Notes: generated by a model not told the origin, from the letters alone. 64,000 nt of DNA from UBA2970 sp965221075 (GCA_965221075.1 OZ244865.1:496001-560000), one strand, 5' to 3'. Positions 41,345 to 50,177 are shown, numbered from the stretch's first letter. Numbers and translations: made by a program.

Positions 41345-42433
41345 TCAGAGAGGATGGAACTTCAGGACGGTCACGGTCCGGGTTCCCATGCGGTAGAGCA
41401 GGGCCGTGTACTTCCTGACGAACTCGTCCAGGGTGACGGTGATGGTGGCCTCGAAGAAGCTGCTCTGGACCCCGAGCAGGTTCGAAAAGTTGCCGACGGC
41501 GAGGATGTCCGGGTTTATCTCACTAATAATCCTCCCCAGATCCTGGGTGGTCCGGAACGGGATGTCGTCCCAGGTCCCGTCCTGCTCGTCGAGCCCCCTC
41601 CTGATCCTAAGGAGCTCCTGGGCCACCAGGTCCATGGCCGGATCGGGCACGGCCGCCTTGAGCGCCAGTCCGAGGACCGCGGGCGAGGCGGTGTTCACGT
41701 TGATTCTGGGCCCCCCGATGGTGGTGAACAGATCCTCGAATCCCGCTCCGGCAGGGCTCAGTCCTCCGAAGGGATCCTGCCGGGCGCCGCCCCTCCCGTA
41801 GTAGAGCTGGGGGGCGATGCCGCGCACCAGAAGCAGCTCGCTGAGGTGGTCGATGTTGCCGTTCTTGGCCAGGTGGGGATCGAAGGGGGGGGCGGGCTGC
41901 TGCAGGTAGTAGTCGGACTCGGCTCCGTTGTCCCTGGTGATCTCGTCGGGATCCATCCAGTCGAGCAGGGAGTCGGCCACGATCCCAACCAGGGCGGGAT
42001 CCACCTGCATCTGCTCCAGCGTCATCCTCAGGAAGTGCTCGTCGGCCAGGTTGATGTTGATCCTGCTCTCCAGATCCTGCATCTCGACATCGATCACGCC
42101 GCGCCCCACCTGGACTCCGGTCAGGGACATCATCGAGAGGACCTCGTTGGTCCCCAGGGGGCCTCCGGCCCACATCTGGCTCGGAGCGTCGAACTGCCTG
42201 TCGCCCGGTATGTGCTTCTGCTCGGCCAGTACGAAGCGGGCCAGCTCCATGCCGCTGCGGGCCATCCACTCCATGTCCGGCTCCCTGGACATGTTGGTGC
42301 CCAGGCGCATCTCCACCCTCATGGTGAAGGTGTGGCTGGCCACCAGGATGCCCAGCGCCAGGATCATCATCATCACCATGGCCAGCGCGATGCCCCGCCG
42401 GGATCCTCTTCCGGTTCCTGGGGAGGTCTTCAC
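41345..42433 (-). CDS. gspK: Type II secretion minor pseudopilin GspK
   Basis: A 362-residue minor pseudopilin placed at the tip of the type II secretion pseudopilus. The GTG at 42433 overlaps the gspJ stop (GTGA); the longer frame upstream is a gspJ shadow. The N-terminus is SRRGIALAMVMMMILALGIL: basic leader, Gly cleavage site and hydrophobic helix without Glu5, as usual for GspK. A large soluble domain follows with NINLADEHFLRMTL, DSLLDWMDPDEITRDNGAESDYY and VNTASPAVLGLAL, which matches the helical SAM-like GspK insert. It is the last gene of the gspFHIJK run. Confidence 0.9.
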   Translation of the reverse strand: MKTSPGTGRGSRRGIALAMVMMMILALGILVASHTFTMRVEMRLGTNMSREPDMEWMARSGMELARFVLAEQKHIPGDRQFDAPSQMWAGGPLGTNEVLSMMSLTGVQVGRGVIDVEMQDLESRININLADEHFLRMTLEQMQVDPALVGIVADSLLDWMDPDEITRDNGAESDYYLQQPAPPFDPHLAKNGNIDHLSELLLVRGIAPQLYYGRGGARQDPFGGLSPAGAGFEDLFTTIGGPRINVNTASPAVLGLALKAAVPDPAMDLVAQELLRIRRGLDEQDGTWDDIPFRTTQDLGRIISEINPDILAVGNFSNLLGVQSSFFEATITVTLDEFVRKYTALLYRMGTRTVTVLKFHPL

Positions 42434-43137
42434 CGGCTGATGGAGCCTCGGCGTCCCAGAGGGGGCTTCTGCCACCGGGTGCGGATGGTGGCGGCGGGTA
42501 TGTGGGCCACCCGGGTGTAGGCGCGGACGGACGCTTCGGAGTCGGGGCTGCGGTCGCTGCGGTTCTCCAGCTCGAGGGAGTAGCGCACCATGGCCGGAAA
42601 GCGGTTGGTGCTGCTCCACTCCCCGATCCAGTCGTCGAATCCCAGGTCCCAGAATTCCAGCCGGAAGCTGGAGACGTTCTCCAGCAGCACCAGGGAGTAG
42701 GGAACGGAGCCCTCCTCCATCGGATCGAGGATGTTCTGCTGCAGGAGGATCAGCTGGCTGCCTTCCTCCTTCTCCTCGACGCTGAAGGAGACCCTGCGCA
42801 GGGGCTGGCCGGGGAACATCGCGCTTCCGGGAAAGCGGGGGGAGAGGTGGCTGGAGAGGCTGAACGAGGAAAACCTGTCCTCCTCGGTCAGGGTGAGGAA
42901 GGAGTAGAGATGCTGGTTGCTCTCGAAGATCATCGCCGACTTGAAGGCCTCGTCGATGGCGTCGAGGCTGGTCCGCACCCGGTGCGACTCGATCGCTGCC
43001 TGGGTGCTCCGGTGGGCGCTGCGGATCACCGCGCTCCAGCTGGCGTACATGGCCACCACCAGTCCCGAGAAGATGCCGATGGCCAGCATCACCTCCAGCA
43101 CGGTGAAGGCGCGGAGGGATGGAGACGTAGGCTTCAT
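42430..43137 (-). CDS. gspJ: Type II secretion minor pseudopilin GspJ
   Basis: A 235-residue minor pseudopilin. It has the prepilin leader MKPTSPSLRA, cleavage before FTVLEVMLAIGIF (Glu5 conserved, Ala rather than Gly at -1), and an extended beta-rich domain typical of GspJ. The translation shows SFSVEEKEEGSQLILLQQ and VLLENVSSFRLEFWD, the latter a GspJ hallmark. It forms part of the pseudopilus tip complex with GspI and GspK. The stop overlaps gspK; gspI ends 10 nt upstream. Confidence 0.88.
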   Translation of the reverse strand: MKPTSPSLRAFTVLEVMLAIGIFSGLVVAMYASWSAVIRSAHRSTQAAIESHRVRTSLDAIDEAFKSAMIFESNQHLYSFLTLTEEDRFSSFSLSSHLSPRFPGSAMFPGQPLRRVSFSVEEKEEGSQLILLQQNILDPMEEGSVPYSLVLLENVSSFRLEFWDLGFDDWIGEWSSTNRFPAMVRYSLELENRSDRSPDSEASVRAYTRVAHIPAATIRTRWQKPPLGRRGSISR

Positions 43138-43147
43138 GGACCCGGGC

Positions 43148-43579
43148 TCAGGGCGAGAGCGGCCGCCACAGAAGCAGGGTGTTGCGGTACTCCATCACCC
43201 TGCCGGTCGCCAGGGTCTTGTAGATCGTGTAGTCCACCTGGAAGAGGCCGTTGGTGGCGTAGCGGGCGACGGTGCCCTCGCAGCTGAACTGGGACCCGCC
43301 GCCGGCTCCTGGGCGATCCGGATCGTTGGCCATCTGGTAGAAGGCCTCCTGGATCCCGGGCGGCAGGGGCCCCTCGTGAAGCTTGTTGGTCAGGGAGATC
43401 AGCGAGGGGAGGATCCCCGAGTCGATCTCCAGGCTCTGGAGGATGCGCGCCGACCGCAGCTGCTGGGTGGAGATGTTGAGGATGGCGAAGATGGCGATGA
43501 AGAAGATGGAGGAGGCTATCATCACCTCCAGCAGGGTGAAGGCCCTCGGCATCCGGCGGTCCTGCAGGGAGCTCCTCAT
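43148..43579 (-). CDS. gspI: Type II secretion minor pseudopilin GspI
   Basis: A 143-residue pseudopilin with a class III leader MRSSLQDRRMPRA and cleavage before FTLLEVMIASSIFFIAIFAIL (Glu5 present, Ala at -1). It has a small C-terminal beta domain (FSCEGTVARYATNGLFQVDY). Its size and its place between gspH and gspJ identify GspI. The start ATG at 43579 overlaps the gspH stop (ATGA). Confidence 0.85.
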   Translation of the reverse strand: MRSSLQDRRMPRAFTLLEVMIASSIFFIAIFAILNISTQQLRSARILQSLEIDSGILPSLISLTNKLHEGPLPPGIQEAFYQMANDPDRPGAGGGSQFSCEGTVARYATNGLFQVDYTIYKTLATGRVMEYRNTLLLWRPLSP

Positions 43580-44166
43580 TCCTCAGGCTCGGACATCCGG
43601 GGGATGCCGGTGATGGGGTTGATGTAGATCAGCCTGCGCGACGTCTTGCCGTCCTCGTCCACATGGAGCAGCTTGATGGTGCATTCGTCGCTGGTCCCGT
43701 TGGGATGGAAGCGGATCAGGCCCTCGGTGAACTCCGTCTGGTCGAAGTGGTTGACCTGGAAGACCTCGAAGCCGACATCGGTTCCCAGGGCCCGGCTGAA
43801 GCGGGAGATCTCGCTGGCGAGGTCCCGCTTGGGGACCGGCGCCTCTTCCCCGAACTGGTCCGGCTCCTCCCCGGAGTAGGCCTCGTGCCGGATCAGGTGG
43901 GGGGCCGCGTTCTTGCGGATGGACATCATTCCGTCCTCGGCCCGGATGATCAGCTCGGCGGGCTCTCCGGTCAGGATGGCCAGGGCCCTGGCCTTCTCGC
44001 ATCCCTCCATCAGGTCCGAGACCACCTTTCGCATCCCGGTCTTCTCCAGGCCGTGCAGCATGTTGGGCACCCCCCAGACCAGGACCAGCATCACGATGGA
44101 GACCACCACCATCAGCTCGATCAGGGTGAAGCCCCGGAGCTGGAAGGCGTCGCCCCTGGATCTCAT
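43576..44166 (-). CDS. gspH: Type II secretion pseudopilin GspH
   Basis: A 196-residue pseudopilin with leader MRSRGDAFQLRG, cleavage before FTLIELMVVVSIVMLVLVWG (Gly-1 and Glu5 conserved). The C-terminal beta domain carries the GspH/FimT-like segments GCEKARALAILTGEPAELII and EGLIRFHPNGTSDECTIKL. The ATG at 44166 overlaps the gspF stop; upstream in-frame sequence is a gspF shadow. The major pseudopilin GspG and the ATPase GspE are not in this run and must be encoded elsewhere. Confidence 0.85.
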   Translation of the reverse strand: MRSRGDAFQLRGFTLIELMVVVSIVMLVLVWGVPNMLHGLEKTGMRKVVSDLMEGCEKARALAILTGEPAELIIRAEDGMMSIRKNAAPHLIRHEAYSGEEPDQFGEEAPVPKRDLASEISRFSRALGTDVGFEVFQVNHFDQTEFTEGLIRFHPNGTSDECTIKLLHVDEDGKTSRRLIYINPITGIPRMSEPEE

Positions 44167-45434
44167 CTTCCCAGCGAGGAGGTGATCTGGAACATGGCCG
44201 AGAGGATGCTGAAGAGCAGTCCTCCCACGCCGATGGCCATCAGGATGATCATCACCGGCTCGATCAGGTTCTTCATCACCTCCAGGGAGATGGTCAGCTC
44301 GCTCTCGTAGGTCTCGGCCACGCTCTGGAGCGAGCCCGGGATGTCCCCGGTCTCCTCGCCGATCCGGATCAGGTCGATCATCAGCTGGGGGAACAGCTGG
44401 CTGCGGGCCAGGGGCTGGGCCAGGGTCTTGCCGTCGGTGACCCCCTCGCGGGTCTGCTCGATCGCCTTCTGCATGATCACGTTGGGGATCACCTTCTGGG
44501 TGATCTGCAGGGCGGTGAGCACCGGCACCCCGTTCTCGAGGAGGGTGGCCAGGGTGCGGGCGAACTGCCCGAAGAGGTTCAGCCGCATCACCTTGCCCAG
44601 CACCGGCAGGGCGATCTTCCAGCGGTCTATGCTCTGCCTGCCGGCCGGAGTGGACGAGTAGCGGCGGTAGGCGATGGCCAGCATGACGGGGATCAGGGGG
44701 AGGAGGAACCACCAGTTGGAGAAGAAGCCGGTGACGTTGATCAGGGCCTGGGTGGAGGCGGGCAGGGGGACGTCCATCTCGGTGAAGATGGCGGTGAACT
44801 TGGGAAGGATCACCGAGATGAACACCACGATGATCACGATTCCCAGGGCGGCCACGATCAGGGGGTAGGTGAGGGCCGAGACGAACTTCTGGCGGACTTC
44901 GGCGAACATCTTGAAGTGGGAGGCCAGCCGGAAGAGGACTTCCTCCAGGGCCCCGCTCTGCTCGCCGGCCCGCACCATGTTGACATAGAGGGGGGAGAAG
45001 ATCCGTTCCTGGTGGGCCATCGCATCGGAGAGGTTCTTCCCCTCCATGACGTCCTTGCGCAGCTGCTGGCTCACCTCGCCGCCGATCCCCTTGGTCTGGA
45101 GATGCCCCATGCTGTTGAGCGCCACCGCCAGCGGCATGCCCGAGTGGAGCAGGTTGGCCAGCTGCTGGGTGTAGGTCGCCAGCTCGCGCAGCTTGGGCTT
45201 GCGCTTCTGGGAGAGCCAGCCGCTGATCAGGGAGGGGAGGGAGGGAAGGGACGTTCCTCGCCGGGAGCGGGCCCAGCCCGAGGCCTTGCCGCCTCCCTTC
45301 TCGGCCTCGAGGCTTACCGGAAGGAGGCCCGAGCGCTGGATCTGCAGCAGGGCCGTTCCCCGGTCGCCGACGTCCAGGACCCCGCTTACGACCTCCCCGG
45401 ACGGCTTGCGGGCCTTGTATGTGAACTTCGCCAT
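44163..45434 (-). CDS. gspF: Type II secretion inner-membrane protein GspF
   Basis: A 423-residue polytopic inner-membrane platform protein of type II secretion or type IV pili (GspF/PilC family). It has the N-terminal FTYKARKPSGEVVSGVLD segment and two homologous cytoplasmic helical domains (LRELATYTQQLANLLHSGMPL and LNLFGQFARTLATLLENGVPV). Three transmembrane helices are visible, ending EPVMIILMAIGVGGLLFSIL. It heads a tightly overlapping gspF-H-I-J-K string, all joined by 4-nt ATGA/GTGA overlaps or a 10-nt gap. larE ends 49 nt upstream on the same strand. Confidence 0.92.
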   Translation of the reverse strand: MAKFTYKARKPSGEVVSGVLDVGDRGTALLQIQRSGLLPVSLEAEKGGGKASGWARSRRGTSLPSLPSLISGWLSQKRKPKLRELATYTQQLANLLHSGMPLAVALNSMGHLQTKGIGGEVSQQLRKDVMEGKNLSDAMAHQERIFSPLYVNMVRAGEQSGALEEVLFRLASHFKMFAEVRQKFVSALTYPLIVAALGIVIIVVFISVILPKFTAIFTEMDVPLPASTQALINVTGFFSNWWFLLPLIPVMLAIAYRRYSSTPAGRQSIDRWKIALPVLGKVMRLNLFGQFARTLATLLENGVPVLTALQITQKVIPNVIMQKAIEQTREGVTDGKTLAQPLARSQLFPQLMIDLIRIGEETGDIPGSLQSVAETYESELTISLEVMKNLIEPVMIILMAIGVGGLLFSILSAMFQITSSLGR

Positions 45435-45483
45435 GCCTCGGCTCGTGCCGGAGAGTAGAACAACCGCTGCGCAGGAAAGTTGC

Positions 45484-46326
45484 TCAGCGGGCAGGCCCGG
45501 CCCCGGCCCCGGACCTGCGCCGCAGGCCCAGGAGATCCAGCGAGGAGTGCTGGAAGCCGGCCTCCCTGAGCGCCTCGCCCACCCGCTCCCTGACTCCGGG
45601 ATCCCCGAACCGGGGCCATTCCTCGCCGGCCACCTCCAGCCGGGCGAGGTGGCCCTTTCCCAGTTCGTGGACCCGCACCCGGAACTCCCGGAAGCCCAGC
45701 TGCCGGACCGCGTTCTCGGCCCGCTCGACCAGCTGGATCTTCAGGGGGGTGACCGGCTCGCCATGGGGGATGCGGGAGCTCAGGCACGGCTGGGCCGGCT
45801 TGTCGGCGGTGGGCAGGCCCAGACGCCTGGAGAGGGCTCGGATATCCTCCTTGGAGAGCCCCGCCTCGCAGAGCGGGGAGAGGACCGAGCGCTCCTGCGC
45901 CGCGATCCTGCCCGGGCGCTCGTCGGCCAGGTCGCTCGCGTTCTCCCCGTAGAGCAGGACCGGGAGGCTCCGCTCCCGGGCGAACTCCTCCATCCGGCGG
46001 AAGAGCTCCGCCTTGCAGAAGTAGCACCGGTCGGGGGCGTTGCGCAGGTAGTCGGAGGACTCGAATTCCCGGGTGGCGACCACCTCCAGGGGGAACCGGA
46101 AGCGCCGGGCCAGCTCCCGAGCCTGTCGCAGCTCCTGGCGCGGCAGGCTGGGGGAGTCGGCTATCACCGCCAGGGATCTCCCTCCCAGCTCCTGGAAGCA
46201 GACCAGGGCCAGGAAGGCGGAGTCGACTCCGCCCGAGTAGGCGACGGCGCAGGATCCGAACGACCGGATCCGGGAGCGGAGCCGCTCCAGCTTGGCCCCG
46301 AGCGGATCCGGTCTAGGGGGCGGCAT
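45484..46326 (-). CDS. larE: LarE-type ATP-dependent sulfur transferase
   Basis: A 280-residue member of the PP-loop ATP pyrophosphatase family. SGGVDS (31-36) is the PP-loop, CYFCK follows (101-105), and PCLSSR (180-185) holds the cysteine corresponding to the sacrificial Cys176 of Lactobacillus LarE. LarE donates that sulfur to build the nickel-pincer nucleotide of lactate racemase-type enzymes. No larB, larC or larA is in this window, so the client is unknown. The ATG at 46326 removes a non-homologous leader. Its first bases overlap the end of the small membrane-protein gene, suggesting coupling. Confidence 0.88.
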   Translation of the reverse strand: MPPPRPDPLGAKLERLRSRIRSFGSCAVAYSGGVDSAFLALVCFQELGGRSLAVIADSPSLPRQELRQARELARRFRFPLEVVATREFESSDYLRNAPDRCYFCKAELFRRMEEFARERSLPVLLYGENASDLADERPGRIAAQERSVLSPLCEAGLSKEDIRALSRRLGLPTADKPAQPCLSSRIPHGEPVTPLKIQLVERAENAVRQLGFREFRVRVHELGKGHLARLEVAGEEWPRFGDPGVRERVGEALREAGFQHSSLDLLGLRRRSGAGAGPAR

Positions 46327-46789
46327 CCAGATTCTCCGCCCCCGGAGCGTATCCGGAGCGCAGCTCCGGGTGGTGGATCTGCCCTCCCAGGTTGGCGGCA
46401 CGGGCCATCAGCAGGACGGTGGCAAGGGCCAGGACCAGGGCGCCGATGGTGGCCCAGGCAGGCAGCAGCTTCCGCTTCCGCGTGCGGATCAGGCCGGCCA
46501 GCGAGACCGCCGCCAGAACGAACATGCCGGTCACCGCCTGGTCTCCCGCCTGCTCGTGCAGCTCGACCCGCTCCGCATCCTCCCCTTCGGCATGCCCGTC
46601 CTCGTGGGCCCAGTCCCCGGTGTACTTGGCCGCCATGGCCAGCAGGAAGAGGGCCAGGCTGATCTGCAGGGCCAGGCGCTTGAGCTCCTCGCTTCCCCGG
46701 ATCATCCCCAGAACCAGAAGCAGCAGGACGAAGAGGGTTCCCACCACGGGAAGGTGGTTGAGGGCCAGGTGCAGCTGGGTCCAGTTCAT
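46313..46789 (-). CDS. Small four-helix membrane protein
   Basis: A 158-residue membrane protein with four hydrophobic helices (HLPVVGTLFVLLLLVLGMI, LQISLALFLLAMAAKYTG, AVTGMFVLAAVSLAGLI and ATIGALVLALATVLLMA). Conserved-looking histidines stand at helix ends (LALNHLP, GDWAHEDGH, LHEQAGD, GGQIHHPE). The ending GGQIHHPEL and the NHLPVVG start match an uncharacterised membrane family frequent in Bacteroidota and Acidobacteriota and related in layout to DUF2231. The His pattern suggests metal or heme binding, but this is inference. The 3' end overlaps the start of larE. Confidence 0.75.
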   Translation of the reverse strand: MNWTQLHLALNHLPVVGTLFVLLLLVLGMIRGSEELKRLALQISLALFLLAMAAKYTGDWAHEDGHAEGEDAERVELHEQAGDQAVTGMFVLAAVSLAGLIRTRKRKLLPAWATIGALVLALATVLLMARAANLGGQIHHPELRSGYAPGAENLDAAP

Positions 46790-46917
46790 GGCGGAACGGC
46801 CGTCAGGCCGGATTGGGATTTGACCCGGGCCCTGCGCCCCGGTAGCTTCCCCTCCCCTCCGGGCCGCGGGCCTTCCCCGCGCAGGACATTCGCAACGTAG
46901 CAGCAGGACAGGGATCT

Positions 46918-47970
46918 ATGCCAACAAAAGTTGCCATCAACGGATTCGGGCGGATCGGCCGCCTGGTCTTCCGTGCTCTGGTGGAGCAGGGAATGGTGGG
47001 AGACGAGATCGAGATCGTGGCGGTGGGGGACATCGTTCCCGCCGACAACCTGGCCTACCTGCTGCGCTACGACTCCACCCAGGGACGCTTCGGCGGAACG
47101 GTCTCCTCCCGGAAGTCCTCCCCCGGCCTCGGCTCGGACGACATCCTGGTGGTCGACGGCGCCGAGGTCCGGGTGGTCAGCGCCCGGGAGCCCTCGGGGC
47201 TGCCCTGGAAGGAGCTGGGAGTCGAGGTGGTGATCGAGTCGACCGGGCTGTTCACCGCCGCCGAGAAGGCGTCGGGGCACCTGGAGGCCGGAGCCAGGAA
47301 GGTGATCCTCTCGGCGCCGGGCAAGGGCGAGGGAATCTTCACCGTGGTGATGGGCGTCAACCACCGGGACTACGATCCGTCCCGGCACCACCTGGTCTCC
47401 AACGCCTCCTGCACCACCAACTGCCTGGCTCCCCTGATCCATGTCCTGCTCTCCGAGGGCTTCGGAGTGGAGGAAGGGCTGATGACCACCGTCCACGCCT
47501 ACACCGCCACCCAGAAGACGGTCGACGGAGCCAGCAGGAAGGACTGGAAGGGAGGGCGCTCCGCCGCCATCAACATCATCCCCTCCACCACCGGAGCCGC
47601 CAAGGCCGTGGGGCTGGTCATCCCCGAGGTCAAGGGGAAGCTGACCGGGATGGCCCTCCGGGTGCCCACCCCGACCTCCTCCTGCGTGGACCTGACCGTC
47701 AGGACCGCCAGGCCCACCAGCTACGCCGAGATCTCCTCGGCGATGAAGAAGGCCAGCGAGACCTACCTGAAGGGCTACCTGGAGCACACCGAGGACGAGG
47801 TGGTGAGCACCGACTTCGTCCACTGCTCCGCTTCCTCCATCTTCGACCACGGATCGGGCATCGAGCTCAACGACCGGTTCTTCAAGCTGCTCAGCTGGTA
47901 CGACAACGAGTGGGGCTACAGCTGCCGGGTGGGGGACTTCCTCCGCTACATGCTGCAGCAGGGGATCTAG
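46918..47970 (+). CDS. gapA: Glyceraldehyde-3-phosphate dehydrogenase
   Basis: A 350-residue glycolytic NAD-dependent dehydrogenase. It has N-terminal VAINGFGRIGRLVFRAL (NAD-binding), catalytic Cys165 in SNASCTTNCLAP, HAYTATQ, and the C-terminal SWYDNEWGYSCRVGDF. It is slightly longer than the usual 330-335 residues because of extra residues around LGSDDILV and before the active site (the usual Cys is near 150). An AGGG tract lies about 5 nt upstream of the ATG. Asp in the AVGDI position of the first fold suggests NAD rather than NADP use. It stands alone, divergent from the membrane-protein/larE unit. Confidence 0.96.
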   Translation: MPTKVAINGFGRIGRLVFRALVEQGMVGDEIEIVAVGDIVPADNLAYLLRYDSTQGRFGGTVSSRKSSPGLGSDDILVVDGAEVRVVSAREPSGLPWKELGVEVVIESTGLFTAAEKASGHLEAGARKVILSAPGKGEGIFTVVMGVNHRDYDPSRHHLVSNASCTTNCLAPLIHVLLSEGFGVEEGLMTTVHAYTATQKTVDGASRKDWKGGRSAAINIIPSTTGAAKAVGLVIPEVKGKLTGMALRVPTPTSSCVDLTVRTARPTSYAEISSAMKKASETYLKGYLEHTEDEVVSTDFVHCSASSIFDHGSGIELNDRFFKLLSWYDNEWGYSCRVGDFLRYMLQQGI

Positions 47971-48066
47971 CGGGTCCGCCGCCCGCCCCGCGGCGCAGCG
48001 GCCGGGATCCTTCCTCCATGGTCCGCTCCCGGGCGGGGGGAGCGGGAAAGGAAAACCGGGGCAGGC

Positions 48067-48159
<93 letters not shown>

Positions 48160-48238
48160 GGCCGCCGGGCGATCCTAAAGCCGGGGCAGGGGGCCGGGAA
48201 AGGGAAAAAGGGGCCTTCCACCGGCGCCTGGGTGGCGG

Positions 48239-49096
48239 CTAGACGTAGAGGGCGGCCCGCAGATCGTGGAGCATCATGCTCATCAGCCCGTGGCGCCGCT
48301 CGGGATCGGCCTCCAGGCTCTTCAGGAGGGTCCTCTCCACCCGGGGGGGGATGCCGGGGTTGAGCGTCCTGGGCCGCACGAAGCTCCGGCGGTCGAGCTG
48401 GAGGCGGAGGATCTGCGCCGGGGTGTCTCCCGGAAAGGGCTTCTGGCCGGTGAGCAGCTCGTAGGCCGAGACGCCGTAGGCGAAGATGTCGGTCCGGTGG
48501 TCGAGCGGCTGCTTCTGCAGCTGCTCGGGAGCCATGTAGGCGGGAGTTCCGGGGTTGTCCGGCGTGCGGAAGGGGCGGTCCCGGCGGCGACGGGCCAGGT
48601 CGAAGTCGATGAGCCTGACGTTCCAGTTGGGGGTCACCAGGACGTTCTCGGGCTTGAAGTCCAGGTGGATGAAGCCCCGGTCGTGGACGTGCTCGAGCGC
48701 CTCCCCCATGTCGATCAGGATGTTCCCCACATACCGGCCCAGATCCTCGGAGGGGCTGGCGATGTGCTCCTTGAGGTTGGCTCCCTCGACGTACTCCATG
48801 GCCAGGTAGGGGACGCCCTCGACGCGCCCCTGCCCGTGGCACCGGATCACGTGCTGGTGCTGGTGCACCACCGCCAGGACGCGGCCTCCCTCCACGAAGC
48901 GCTTCCTGGCGGCGGCGTCCCGCAGGAGCCTGGTCAGCAGGATCCGCACCGCCACGGTGCGGCTGTCCTGGTTGGTGGCCAGCCAGAGATCGGCCATTCC
49001 GCCCGTGTTGATCCGCTCGATCAGCTGGTAGGGCCCCCAGGGGCCCGGCTCGTCCGGCGCCGTGGCCGCATGCAGCTTGGATAGGAACTTCAGCAC
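48239..49096 (-). CDS. Ser/Thr kinase-like protein with degenerate catalytic motifs
   Basis: A protein kinase-fold protein of about 285 residues. Glycine loop INTGGMADLWLA is present. The ATP-binding Lys position reads VAVRIL (Arg51 for Lys), the catalytic loop reads HLDFKPENVL (Arg to Leu and Leu to Phe, Asp146 kept), and DFG reads DFD (164-166). PAYMAPEQ and TDIFAYGVSAYELLTG are intact. Loss of the lysine and DFG glycine suggests weak or absent kinase activity. HLD and DFD variants do occur in other kinases of this superphylum, so Arg51 is the key oddity. The start is uncertain: a GTG at 49096 fits the domain; longer frames run into the accD promoter region. Divergent from accD. Confidence 0.82.
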   Translation of the reverse strand: MLKFLSKLHAATAPDEPGPWGPYQLIERINTGGMADLWLATNQDSRTVAVRILLTRLLRDAAARKRFVEGGRVLAVVHQHQHVIRCHGQGRVEGVPYLAMEYVEGANLKEHIASPSEDLGRYVGNILIDMGEALEHVHDRGFIHLDFKPENVLVTPNWNVRLIDFDLARRRRDRPFRTPDNPGTPAYMAPEQLQKQPLDHRTDIFAYGVSAYELLTGQKPFPGDTPAQILRLQLDRRSFVRPRTLNPGIPPRVERTLLKSLEADPERRHGLMSMMLHDLRAALYV

Positions 49097-49232
49097 GCCC
49101 TGAAGCGGTGGTCCGCTGTAACTATCCCACGCAGCGCCCTTTGGCCACAGAAGAGTTCCGCTCCGGCCCGAGATGGCGGTTGCGGCCCGACGGGGCCCGA
49201 AGCTAGCATGGAGCCCTTTTCCGGGATGTGTC

Positions 49233-50177
49233 ATGAGCGCCGAGCATAGGAAGGAGACGGGGCTGACCCCCCCCGCGCTCTCCCCGGAGACCCAGCTGCA
49301 TCCCAAGCCGGTCGGCTCCCGGCCCTCGCGCCGGTCCATCCCCGAAGGCCTCTGGACCAAGTGCAAGGGCTGCGACGAGCTGATCTTCGACAAGGATCTG
49401 GAGGCAGGACTCAAGGTCTGCCCCGCCTGCGGCTACCACTTCTACATGGGGGCCAGGTCCCGGATCGCCATGCTGATCGACGAGGGGACCTTCGAGGAGA
49501 GGGACGCCCTGATGGAGAGCGTGGACGTGCTGGGCTTCCCCGGCTACCCGCGCAAGCTGGCGGAGAACCGCAGGAAGACCGGCCTGGTCGACGCGGTGGT
49601 CACCGGGACGGGGGAGCTGCGGGGGCACCGGGTGGTCCTGGGGGTGATGGACTTCCAGTTCAACGGCGGATCCATGGGCTCGGTGGTGGGCGAGAAGCTG
49701 ACCCGCCTGATCGAGCACGGCACCCGCGAGTCGCTTCCGGTGATCATCTTCTCCACCGGCGGGGGGGCCCGGATGTACGAGGGGATGTTCAGCCTGATGC
49801 AGATGGCCAAGACCTGCGGGGCGCTCGCCTACCACGCGCGCAGGCGGCTGCCCTACATCAGCGTCCTGACCAATCCCACCATGGGAGGGGTGATGGCCAG
49901 CTTCGCCAGCGTCGGGGACCTGATCCTCTCCGAGCCGGGAGGGCGGATCGGCTTCGCCGGACCCCGGGTGATCCGCGACACCACCAGGACCGAGCTGCCC
50001 GAGGGCTTCCAGACCGCCGAGTTCCTGGAGCGGCACGGGCTGATCGACTCGATCGTGGCCCGCCGGGACATGAAGGCCCGCCTGGCCGCCTACCTGGACT
50101 ACCTGTGCTGGGGAGCCGGGCGGGAGGGCCCGGCCCCCCAGGAAGCGGAGGAGGCTCCCTGCTCCGATCAGGGGTAG
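49233..50177 (+). CDS. accD: Acetyl-CoA carboxylase carboxyltransferase beta subunit
   Basis: A 314-residue beta subunit of acetyl-CoA carboxylase, for fatty acid synthesis. A zinc ribbon C-x2-C-x15-C-x2-C (Cys44, 47, 63, 66) is followed by the crotonase-like carboxyltransferase domain with NGGSMGSVVGEK, STGGGARMYEG, PTMGGVMASFASVGDL and IGFAGPRVI. A 35-residue Pro/Ser leader precedes the zinc ribbon. The ATG at 49233 is preferred to an earlier in-frame start. Its stop overlaps the end of the convergent secreted-protein gene by 10 nt. accA is not adjacent. Confidence 0.96.
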   Translation: MSAEHRKETGLTPPALSPETQLHPKPVGSRPSRRSIPEGLWTKCKGCDELIFDKDLEAGLKVCPACGYHFYMGARSRIAMLIDEGTFEERDALMESVDVLGFPGYPRKLAENRRKTGLVDAVVTGTGELRGHRVVLGVMDFQFNGGSMGSVVGEKLTRLIEHGTRESLPVIIFSTGGGARMYEGMFSLMQMAKTCGALAYHARRRLPYISVLTNPTMGGVMASFASVGDLILSEPGGRIGFAGPRVIRDTTRTELPEGFQTAEFLERHGLIDSIVARRDMKARLAAYLDYLCWGAGREGPAPQEAEEAPCSDQG

